Positions 1 through 4,885 of a stretch of DNA of 8,525 nucleotides are shown here, in pieces. Positions within the stretch are counted from its first letter, which is position 1; every line of letters starts with the position of its first letter. Below the pieces are notes generated by a model that had not been told where the DNA came from, ran no database searches, and saw only the letters and a list, made by a program, of their open reading frames with translations. Origin of the DNA: Promethearchaeota archaeon (GTDB taxonomy: Archaea > Asgardarchaeota > Lokiarchaeia > Sigynarchaeales > SOKP01); contig JAUXAJ010000231.1 of NCBI GenBank assembly GCA_030620005.1, positions 1 to 8,525 of the forward strand. The letters are read 5' to 3'. The position numbers and the translations under genes are program-made.

Positions 1-585
1 ATAAAAGTCTATGTGTAATTTCTTCACATCATAATGCTTGCAAAATTCATGGATTTCAAATTTATAATCCCTAGTTAAGACGGAATTAAAAAATAGATAA
101 AATAAAGTGAGATAAAGTTCCCGATTTTGTTCCATGAGAAAAAAATTTTCGCCAATCTTTGAAATCATGCTAATAATTTGAAAAATAATGGAATCTTCGA
201 CGCTAATTTCGTTATAATAATTAATTAGGTCGGTCAATTTTGATATATACAAGTTTATTTCATTAAAGTAAAGTTCCTCAGTTTTATTAGAAGGCTCTTC
301 AGTTAACTTCTCTATTCCCAGTTCAGTAATGAAATATCTTTGCTCTTCAATGTTTTTTGCATCATCCTTATAAATTTTCTTCTCAACATGATTCATCTTT
401 GAATTTAGCTTTAAATATTTAGAAACAGTCGATCTACTTAATCCAGAATGTTCTAGTAAACTCGTGAACCGCTGTGGTCCCAAGTTATTTAATAAATATA
501 ATACCCGAATATCATTATTGTCGAGAGTTTTAGCTTCAGAAATGATTTTATTTTTTAATTTTTTAGAGATATTCCAAGTAGACAT
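1..585 (-). CDS. Winged-helix transcriptional regulator, partial (C-terminus beyond the left edge)
   Basis: An open frame reads from an ATG at 585 leftwards to base 1 without a stop, giving 195 visible residues; the C-terminus lies outside the window. Residues about 24-95 look like a winged helix: a first helix (DIRVLYLLNNLG), a second (RFTSLLEHSG), a recognition helix (SRSTVSKYLKLN, about 50-61), then a charged wing ending in the RYFITELGIEKL pattern typical of ArsR/MarR-like archaeal regulators. The rest is a helical, aromatic-rich domain of unknown ligand. It probably binds DNA in the cytoplasm as a dimer. It is divergent from the coiled-coil protein at 771, and the 185-bp gap holds two dyads that could be its operators. 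A TATA-like box 27 bp upstream of the ATG, with no Shine-Dalgarno, suggests a leaderless mRNA. The fold is fairly sure; family and target are not. Confidence 0.8.
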   Translation of the reverse strand, partial: MSTWNISKKLKNKIISEAKTLDNNDIRVLYLLNNLGPQRFTSLLEHSGLSRSTVSKYLKLNSKMNHVEKKIYKDDAKNIEEQRYFITELGIEKLTEEPSNKTEELYFNEINLYISKLTDLINYYNEISVEDSIIFQIISMISKIGENFFLMEQNRELYLTLFYLFFNSVLTRDYKFEIHEFCKHYDVKKLHIDFY

Positions 586-608
586 GTAATATTAGAAAAA
601 ATTCATGG

Positions 609-617
609 ATTTATACT
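609..617 (-). promoter_or_regulatory. TATA-like box of the winged-helix regulator gene
   Basis: On the minus strand TATAAA (610-615) follows an A/G-rich BRE-like stretch. Its centre is about 27 bp upstream of the ATG at 585, the distance at which archaeal transcription would start on or next to the start codon. No Shine-Dalgarno lies in between, which fits a leaderless transcript. Confidence 0.5.
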
Positions 618-661
618 TTTTTATTATACTTGGACTAATAATTAAAATTAATATAGTTGAT

Positions 662-710
662 AATAGATTCGGTCTATTTACTAAAAATATAATATTCATG
701 AATGTGAATA
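662..710. promoter_or_regulatory. Two dyads in the divergent promoter region, candidate operators
   Basis: Dyad 1 is AATAGA (662-667), spacer TTCGG, TCTATT (673-678). Dyad 2 is TATTCA (693-698), 6-bp spacer, TGAATA (705-710), with the palindrome ATTCATGAAT (694-703) nested in it. The centres are about 31 bp apart, close to three helical turns. They lie between the divergent regulator gene and the coiled-coil gene, where an autoregulating winged-helix protein would bind. Short AT-rich dyads also arise by chance, so this is only a candidate. Confidence 0.3.
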
Positions 711-738
711 ATAAATTGTTCATCGAAATATAATAAAA

Positions 739-750
739 TTTAAAAATAAA
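739..750 (+). promoter_or_regulatory. TATA-like box of the coiled-coil/proline-rich gene
   Basis: TTTAAAAATAAA lies about 21-32 bp upstream of the ATG at 771, with no Shine-Dalgarno between them. The spacing fits a leaderless archaeal transcript. The AT-rich setting makes the exact box uncertain. Confidence 0.4.
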
Positions 751-770
751 AAAGATCACTCTTAATAAAA

Positions 771-959
771 ATGTCAATAAATAACCCAAACTTGATAGAG
801 AGATTAAGATCCATTGAAGATAGATTAGAAAGGATAGAAAATCGGCTTTTGTCAATAGAGAACCTACTAAATAGAAGACCTATTGGACCTCCCATCCCAC
901 CCTTCCCAGAAAGGCACCCTCCAGGTCCAGGACCAAAACCAGAACCGTTCCGCTTTTAA
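771..959 (+). CDS. Small coiled-coil protein with proline-rich tail, 62 aa, function unknown
   Basis: I do not recognise the family. Residues 8-34 form a near-perfect heptad coiled coil: Leu at 12, 19, 26, 33 ('a' positions), Leu/Ile at 8, 15, 22, 29 ('d'), Arg at 11, 18, 25 ('g') and Glu at 16, 23, 30 ('e'). Three 7-residue repeats (RLRSIED, RLERIEN, RLLSIEN) are encoded at 801-863. Residues 37-62 hold 12 prolines, with PxxP spacings and a Phe-Arg-Phe end. This strong amphipathic pattern and the switch to Pro/Gly-rich sequence argue for a real gene; the opposite-strand frame at 592-855 is a shadow. There is no signal peptide or membrane segment, so it is likely a cytoplasmic self-associating adaptor with an exposed polyproline tail, which is inference. 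It is divergent from the winged-helix regulator and 180 bp before the ubiquitin-like gene. Confidence 0.7.
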   Translation: MSINNPNLIERLRSIEDRLERIENRLLSIENLLNRRPIGPPIPPFPERHPPGPGPKPEPFRF

Positions 960-1050
960 TAAATATTTGAAGCCTTGAATTCTACGTATTATAATGAATA
1001 ATAATATTAGACTTTAGTATAGCTCATTAAACGAAAATCCTTAATAGAGA

Positions 1051-1095
1051 ATTCAAATTATAAGAATTTAAAGAAATCATGATTTTAATTTGAAT
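1051..1095. promoter_or_regulatory. 10-bp inverted repeat enclosing a 12-bp palindrome, upstream of the ubiquitin-like gene
   Basis: ATTCAAATTA (1051-1060) and TAATTTGAAT (1086-1095) are perfect reverse complements separated by 25 bp. Within the spacer, 1074-1085 (AAATCATGATTT) is itself a perfect palindrome. The cluster sits 44-88 bp before the proposed start and overlaps TATA-like sequences (TTTAAA at 1068-1073; TTTAAAAAAA at 1099-1108). It could be a repressor or activator site. AT-rich intergenic sequence makes chance dyads common. Confidence 0.35.
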
Positions 1096-1127
1096 AAATT
1101 TAAAAAAATGAAATCTATAAGAACAAA

Positions 1128-1133
1128 GAGGTG
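1128..1133 (+). promoter_or_regulatory. Shine-Dalgarno (GAGGTG) that fixes the start of the ubiquitin-like gene
   Basis: GAGGTG matches the archaeal anti-Shine-Dalgarno (CACCTC) at six positions and ends 5 nt before ATA at 1139. The frame it serves has no ATG, GTG or TTG between its upstream stop (TAA at 1118-1120) and the conserved beta-grasp sequence. The site is therefore the main evidence that initiation occurs at ATA 1139, or less likely at ATA 1136 or ACG 1142. Confidence 0.65.
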
Positions 1134-1138
1134 TAATA

Positions 1139-1396
1139 ATAACGACAGAATATAGGTTTAGACTCACGGGAGTACCACCAGATCAGGCTATTAAGCTTAT
1201 TACCGTAGATCCTAACCATAACATAGCAGAAATTAAAAAAAATGTTCAGAAAGAGTACAAATTAAATCCGATACTTGCCATTCAATTTATTTATAAAGGT
1301 AAGGTTCTACCTGACACGCTAAAATTCTCCAAAATCGGTATTCACCCTAAAAAGGACGTCATAACCGTAATGGCTACACAAGCGGGTGGATTTTAA
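1139..1396 (+). CDS. Ubiquitin-like beta-grasp protein with C-terminal Gly-Gly-Phe, 85 aa, ATA start proposed
   Basis: The reading frame from about 1139 to the TAA at 1394-1396 aligns end to end with eukaryotic ubiquitin. The segment ITVDPNHNIAEIKKNVQKEY (22-41) matches ubiquitin's first strands and helix, residues 48-57 match the I44/G47/K48 region (G54, K55), and the tail ends in Gly83-Gly84-Phe85. Lys33 corresponds to ubiquitin K27, Lys55 to K48, and Lys71/72 lie near K63. The single Phe after GlyGly implies a precursor trimmed before E1 activation, as in archaeal systems where a JAMM/Rpn11-type peptidase exposes GlyGly. No E1, E2, RING or JAMM gene is in the window, so partners must be elsewhere. 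Length (85) suits one beta-grasp domain. The start is odd: no ATG/GTG/TTG is in frame, but GAGGTG lies 5 nt before ATA 1139. Fold and tail are sure; conjugation is inferred. A sulfur-carrier role (SAMP/Urm1-like) is possible, but the residue match is closer to ubiquitin. Confidence 0.88.
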   Translation: MTTEYRFRLTGVPPDQAIKLITVDPNHNIAEIKKNVQKEYKLNPILAIQFIYKGKVLPDTLKFSKIGIHPKKDVITVMATQAGGF

Positions 1397-1423
1397 GGAT
1401 AAATGGATTAGAAGAATCTTATT

Positions 1424-1436
1424 ATTTTTCTTTTTA
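1424..1436 (+). terminator. T-tract terminator after the ubiquitin-like gene
   Basis: TTTTTCTTTTT begins about 30 bp after the TAA at 1394-1396, with more T-rich sequence to 1450. Archaeal polymerase terminates at such U-rich tracts without needing a hairpin. It lies in the gap between this gene and the convergent hycI-like gene. Confidence 0.5.
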
Positions 1437-1452
1437 TTATTTATATTTATAC

Positions 1453-1460
1453 AAAAAAAA
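1453..1460 (-). terminator. T8 tract terminator after the hycI-like gene
   Basis: Eight As on the plus strand give a T8 tract on the minus strand, about 33 bp beyond the stop codon at 1494. With the plus-strand T-tract next to it, this closes both convergent transcripts. Confidence 0.5.
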
Positions 1461-1493
1461 GAACATTTAGTCTCTATTAATAGAATTTTATAG

Positions 1494-2057
1494 TTATTGA
1501 ATTAGTTCTTTAATAATTTCTACAATTTTATCAGCTGCTTTTTGAATTGTTTTGGTTAGGAAAGGCTCGAAAAAAGGTAAGTCAATATTTTCATTTAATT
1601 CGTCAATGGTTAACTCCCCATCCTTATATAGTTTAAGTTCTACGAATCCTTCAAGGCTTTCAGGAACGAATCCAATCATAAAAACATCTAAACCATGGAT
1701 TTTTTCAACGATTAAATCAATTACTATGTGAATGGGTATAGTATGGGTAGAAATTGGCACGTATTCGCTTATATCTTCACGTTCCAATATGGCTATAGTT
1801 CCAGGAGGTTTATTCAAAGTACAAGTATCAAGAAATATTAAATGAGAGGGGTTAAACTTAATGACTTCCTCAATTCTAGCCATTGGATCCGTACCAGCAT
1901 TTATAAATAAGTATTTTTCATTGGAATAAGTGAGGAGTTCGCTGATTAAATACGGTCCAACACCATCATCGCCCATTTTTTCTTCGCCGATGCCCATAAA
2001 AACGATTTTTTTAGCATCATTCAAACGATTTAAAAGTCTTTCACGCATACCTTTCAT
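1494..2057 (-). CDS. hycI: [NiFe]-hydrogenase maturation endopeptidase, HycI-like (peptidase family M52)
   Basis: This 187-residue cytoplasmic protein should clip the C-terminal extension of a [NiFe]-hydrogenase large subunit after nickel insertion. The family signature reads GIGEEKMGDDGVGP (about 22-35). Metal-binding residues of E. coli HycI (Asp16, Asp62, His90) correspond to Asp31, Asp77 (LIFLDTCT) and His105 (STHTIPI). The block NAGTDPM and the later FMIGFVPESLEGF also follow HycI. It is slightly longer than HycI because of a C-terminal helix. ATG 2057 is taken as start; ATG 2048 is possible. A TATA-like stretch 26-36 bp upstream and no Shine-Dalgarno suggest a leaderless mRNA. No hydrogenase or hyp gene is nearby, so the substrate enzyme is encoded elsewhere; HycI rather than the HyaD/HybD branch is judged from the THTIP motif. 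It is divergent from endA and convergent with the ubiquitin-like gene. Confidence 0.88.
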   Translation of the reverse strand: MKGMRERLLNRLNDAKKIVFMGIGEEKMGDDGVGPYLISELLTYSNEKYLFINAGTDPMARIEEVIKFNPSHLIFLDTCTLNKPPGTIAILEREDISEYVPISTHTIPIHIVIDLIVEKIHGLDVFMIGFVPESLEGFVELKLYKDGELTIDELNENIDLPFFEPFLTKTIQKAADKIVEIIKELIQ

Positions 2058-2082
2058 GGTTAAGATTAAAAGTGGGGCATGA

Positions 2083-2093
2083 TAAAATAAAAT
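2083..2093 (-). promoter_or_regulatory. TATA-like box of the hycI-like gene
   Basis: On the minus strand TTTTATTTTA-like sequence lies 26-36 bp upstream of the ATG at 2057, the spacing expected for a transcript starting near the start codon. A second, symmetrical TTTATAAA at 2123-2130 could serve either direction in this divergent gap. Confidence 0.4.
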
Positions 2094-2257
2094 TAGGTTT
2101 TATTCTTATATGGAAAAATCTTTTTATAAAGTGTAAAAAGACCACAGGATTTTTTTTAATCACATGTAAGAATAATTTTGCTATTATATAGAATCTTTAC
2201 ATTAGAAGCAAGCATGGTTAAATTCATTAATTAGGAAAGATAATTAAATATTAAGAC

Positions 2258-2875
2258 ATGACGGAAAAATCGACAGAAAAAACGGAGAAGACTCAATTTC
2301 AAGGAATTCTTGAAGAGAAGAAGGTTTTAATTTCCGATCCAGAAGGAATTAGTGATTTTTATCGCAATTCGTATATAGGAACTCTCGAACAAGATGGAAA
2401 GGGTCAGGAAATTTTAATTTTGGACCCAATGGAAGTATTGCTTCTATGTGAACGACGCCGAATATTATTATGGCTTGAGAACGATAAAAGCAAGACCCAA
2501 TATGATTTTGAAGGTTTGCTTAGTTACTTCACCCAATTTGACGATAGACTTTGGCATAAATACATAATTTACATGGACCTCAGAAAAAGAGGATATATAG
2601 TGAGAGCTGGGTATGGTGATGGAATTGATTTTCGAGTGTACAAAAGAGGTGCTGATTTCGAAAAAGAGTCGGCAAAATTTTTAATTTATCCCGTATTTGA
2701 AGGGAGTCCTATTGAATTAAGAGACTTAGATAAAATATCTAGGGTCGCCATGAGTTCCCGTAAGGATTTAATTGTCGCTACTGTCGATAGATTGAGCAAG
2801 CCTATATATTATTCTGTTAAAAAATTTCAAATTTTAAGAAAAGAAGAGGTCATTGACGAATCGAATGCCAGATAA
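2258..2875 (+). CDS. endA: tRNA-splicing endonuclease EndA family, catalytic His replaced
   Basis: The archaeal enzyme cuts bulge-helix-bulge introns from precursor tRNA and rRNA. This 205-residue protein aligns over its whole length with Methanocaldococcus jannaschii EndA: an N-terminal domain (about 16-95, GILEEKKVLISDPEGIS) and the nuclease domain (about 98-188; RKRGYIVRAGYGDGIDFRVY, then SRVAMSSRKDLIVATVD, PIYYSV). Of the triad Tyr115/His125/Lys156, Tyr128 and Lys169 remain, but the His position (DKEHSVYLV in M. jannaschii) is Ser138 here (EKESAKFLI). No other His lies near it. It may be a non-catalytic or weakened subunit that pairs with a second EndA copy, as in the alpha2-beta2 archaeal enzymes, or it may use altered chemistry. 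A 12-residue hydrophilic tail precedes the fold. The end overlaps pinA by 11 bp, so the two are probably one transcript. No Shine-Dalgarno decides the start; ATG 2258 is the only good choice. Confidence 0.88.
   Translation: MTEKSTEKTEKTQFQGILEEKKVLISDPEGISDFYRNSYIGTLEQDGKGQEILILDPMEVLLLCERRRILLWLENDKSKTQYDFEGLLSYFTQFDDRLWHKYIIYMDLRKRGYIVRAGYGDGIDFRVYKRGADFEKESAKFLIYPVFEGSPIELRDLDKISRVAMSSRKDLIVATVDRLSKPIYYSVKKFQILRKEEVIDESNAR
2846..2850 (+). promoter_or_regulatory. Shine-Dalgarno-like GAGGT inside the 3' end of endA
   Basis: GAGGT lies 2 nt before an in-frame TTG (2853) and 14 nt before an in-frame ATG (2865). Neither spacing is ideal, so it does not settle the pinA start. It does suggest that translation of pinA is tied to that of endA. 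Confidence 0.4.
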
Positions 2876-4499
2876 GTTTGCTTGCGATACTTCAGTAATA
2901 TTTAACGGGCAAATTCTTGCGTTAATTGAAGATGGAGAGTTAGGAGAGAATCCAGAAATCTACATTTCTAATGTTGTTCTTGCAGAGGTAGAATATCGCA
3001 CCAATATACAAAAAGAAATAGGGTTTTTCGGTATTAACATATTAAAAGAATTGCGACAGCTTCACAATGAGAAAAAAATTAAATTGCATATAGTGGGAAA
3101 ACGTCCAACAAGGGAGGAAATAAAAATGGCGCCTTCTGGCGAGTTGGACGCTCTAATCCGAGCAGAGGCGCTAAAAAATAACGCAGTTTTAATTACCGCC
3201 GATAAAATTCAAGGAAATATTGGCATTTTCGAAGGTTTAGAAGTATTATTTGCGTGGGAGAAAAATGAAGCCAAAGAATCGAAAGAACTCTCGCTAAAAC
3301 TGTTAGACTTTTTCGATGATACGACGATGAGCGTTCATCTCAAACGAAATTTGCCACCTCAAGCCAAAAAAGGAAGACCAGGAAACTGGCATTTGGGAAG
3401 AATTTCCGAGGAACCTTTAACATCAAAAATAATTGAAAACATTGCGCTTGAAATCATAGAAAATGTAAGAAAAGATGAACGCTCCTTTATAGAAATAGAA
3501 AAAGAAGGTGCCGTTGTAGCTCAACTAAGAGAATTTAGAATAGTCATAACCAGACCTCCGTTTTCGAACGATGTTGAAATTACAGCTGTCCGTCCACTTG
3601 TTAGTTTATCCTTATCTGATTATTCAATAGACGCTAGGTTACAAAAAAGACTCGAAAAGGCTGAAGGAATTTTGGTTTGTGGGCCCCCAGGAGCAGGAAA
3701 ATCTACATTTTCGGCAGCGTTAGCTAATTTTTATCTCGATCAAGAAAAAGTTGTCAAAACTCTCGAAAGCGTGAGAGATTTACAGGTAAGACCAGAAATA
3801 ACGCAATATACAAAACTTGAAGGAAATCTTGAAAACTCAGCAGACATCCTTCTCTTAGTAAGACCTGATTTTACAATATTTGATGAAATTCGCGTTTTTG
3901 GAGATTTTAAGATTTTCTCCGACTTTCGCCTTTCAGGAGTAGGGATGGTGGGGGTTGTTCATTCATCTTCTGCTATTGATGCAATTCAAAGATTTATTGG
4001 GCGAATAGAACTTGGGGTGCTTCCTTCCATAATTGACACTATTATTTTCATTGAAGACGGTGACATTTCGACAGTTTTGGTTTTAAAAATGACAGTAAAA
4101 GTGCCTCATGGCTTTAGAGACAAAGATCTTGCGAGACCCGTTGTTGAAGTTAGAAATTTTAGAAATGGTCAACTCGAATTCGAAATCTATTCATTTGGAA
4201 ATGATGTAGTGGTGAATAAAATGAGAACTAGAGAGAACAAACAATTTAAATCATATAAACAACAATCAACGAGGGGAAAAATTGCTCTAAGTTTAGATGT
4301 AAAAAAAGACAAAATTATTATAAAAGCACCTCCTCAATATGCCAGCCAAAATATTATAATCTTTGCTGATCAGCAACAAATCTTTACTGGGTCTTTTAGC
4401 CGAAATAGTGAAATTACACTTTCTTTAAAAAATAACGAGGGAAGACGAATTCTTAAGGAAGTAGATCGAAATAAAGAATTATATGGAAAATTAAAATAA
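2865..4499 (+). CDS. pinA: PINA-like PIN-domain/PilT-type ATPase, apparently lacking the KH domain
   Basis: Family members combine a PIN nuclease fold with a hexameric secretion-ATPase-like motor; in Sulfolobus, PINA moves Holliday junctions and works with the Hjc resolvase. Numbered from ATG 2865 (544 aa): PIN domain about 1-130 with acidic residues Asp8, Glu41, Asp95 and Asp113; ATPase about 180-425 with Walker A GPPGAGKST (273-281), Walker B IFDEIR (Asp340, Glu341) and a His-box GVVHSSSAIDA (His366). The last 75 residues are beta-strand-rich (IIIKAPPQYASQNIIIFADQ). Relatives I know of carry a KH domain with a GKGG-type loop after the ATPase; none is visible, only a charged linker about 450-472, and the protein is shorter than typical euryarchaeal members. 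The start could also be TTG 2853; ATG is preferred because the PIN core begins right after it. It overlaps endA by 11 bp. A diverged copy of its last 22 codons lies 375 bp downstream. Confidence 0.88.
   Translation: MPDKFACDTSVIFNGQILALIEDGELGENPEIYISNVVLAEVEYRTNIQKEIGFFGINILKELRQLHNEKKIKLHIVGKRPTREEIKMAPSGELDALIRAEALKNNAVLITADKIQGNIGIFEGLEVLFAWEKNEAKESKELSLKLLDFFDDTTMSVHLKRNLPPQAKKGRPGNWHLGRISEEPLTSKIIENIALEIIENVRKDERSFIEIEKEGAVVAQLREFRIVITRPPFSNDVEITAVRPLVSLSLSDYSIDARLQKRLEKAEGILVCGPPGAGKSTFSAALANFYLDQEKVVKTLESVRDLQVRPEITQYTKLEGNLENSADILLLVRPDFTIFDEIRVFGDFKIFSDFRLSGVGMVGVVHSSSAIDAIQRFIGRIELGVLPSIIDTIIFIEDGDISTVLVLKMTVKVPHGFRDKDLARPVVEVRNFRNGQLEFEIYSFGNDVVVNKMRTRENKQFKSYKQQSTRGKIALSLDVKKDKIIIKAPPQYASQNIIIFADQQQIFTGSFSRNSEITLSLKNNEGRRILKEVDRNKELYGKLK
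4431..4499 (+). repeat. 3' end of pinA, repeat copy A
   Basis: The last 22 codons and stop of pinA match 4806-4874 at about 56 of 69 bases and 16 of 22 residues (hand count), exactly 375 bp apart. Most differences are third-position or conservative (Ile/Leu, Val/Ile, Arg/Lys), so the two copies diverged under coding constraint. Confidence 0.7.
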
Positions 4500-4562
4500 A
4501 TTATCGCTACTTCTTACTTTTTCCATCAAAAATTAAATAGTATATCATTAATTACATCATAA

Positions 4563-4571
4563 CCTTTTTTT
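4563..4571 (+). terminator. T-tract terminator after pinA
   Basis: CCTTTTTTTG lies about 65 bp after the pinA stop and is the longest T run in this gap. It is a plausible archaeal U-tract terminator for the endA-pinA transcript. Confidence 0.4.
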
Positions 4572-4572
4572 G

Positions 4573-4610
4573 TTAAAGAATACAATTCCGAAATTGTATT
4601 TAATTCTTAA
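4573..4610. repeat. Perfect 9-bp hairpin dyad with imperfect outer arms in the pinA-GNAT gap
   Basis: AATACAATT (4579-4587) and AATTGTATT (4592-4600) are exact reverse complements around the loop CCGA. Outer sequences TTAAAGAAT and ATTCTTAA can also pair, with one bulged base. It follows the pinA T-tract directly. No T-run follows it on either strand, so it is not a classical terminator; it could be an RNA hairpin or a protein-binding dyad. Confidence 0.4.
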
Positions 4611-4760
4611 AAAACGCCTGAGCATAGTATGATGTCTTATACCTTGATGATATATGCGGTGATTTTATATTAAATAGTTTAGCTTCTCAAGAATTAGCAC
4701 ATTTAATGAGTCGGGGGTGTAATTTAGAGATAAAACAAAAAGGGGTCAATTTTTAATTGA

Positions 4761-4874
4761 TCATTCATTTGTAAAATTAGCCGAAGGAAGATTAAAGAAG
4801 GAATAAATAAAGAAGGAAGGAAAGTTCTAAAAGAAGCCGATCGAAATAAAGAAATATATGGAAAAATAAAGTAA
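4761..4874 (+). pseudogene. Remnant 3' end of a second pinA copy (repeat copy B)
   Basis: An open frame without a start codon runs from a TGA at 4758 to a TAA at 4872. Its last 22 residues (NKEGRKVLKEADRNKEIYGK plus IK) match the pinA C-terminus (NNEGRRILKEVDRNKELYGK plus LK) at 16 positions. Upstream of 4806 the similarity fades; switching frames gives other protein-like pieces (for example FLIDHSFVKLAEGRLKKE about 4752-4805), which may be frameshifted remnants. Because the differences from pinA are mostly synonymous or conservative, the fragment stems from a related functional gene, not a fresh copy. It ends 11 bp before the GNAT start, so that gene may once have followed an intact pinA directly. 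Confidence 0.65.
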
Positions 4875-4885
4875 GAGTTATTATC

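Larger units (their letters stand above)
4500..4885. other. 386-bp gap between pinA and the GNAT gene
   Basis: No intact gene is seen. The gap holds, in order: a T-tract (4563-4571), a hairpin dyad (4573-4610), about 90 bp without visible signals, a stop-interrupted segment from about 4690 that can be read through two frames towards the ghost tail, and the ghost 3' end of pinA (4806-4874). The GNAT start follows 11 bp later. The layout looks like debris left after a duplication, deletion or replacement at the pinA locus. Confidence 0.5.

Noticed and set aside
592..855. 87-residue minus-strand hydrophobic ORF
   Set aside because: It overlaps the better-supported coiled-coil gene and the promoter region; its Phe/Ile/Leu-rich product is what AT-rich sequence gives when read on the wrong strand.
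1108..1155. 15-codon ORF from ATG 1108 overlapping the ubiquitin-like start, possible +1 frameshift or leader peptide
   Set aside because: It lacks a Shine-Dalgarno, begins within the TATA-like stretch, and the peptide shows nothing conserved; the ATA start behind GAGGTG is simpler.
4618..4660. TGATGA-like and CTGA elements resembling C/D-box RNA
   Set aside because: The order and spacing of boxes do not fit a C-D'-C'-D layout, and the first base of the candidate C box is wrong.
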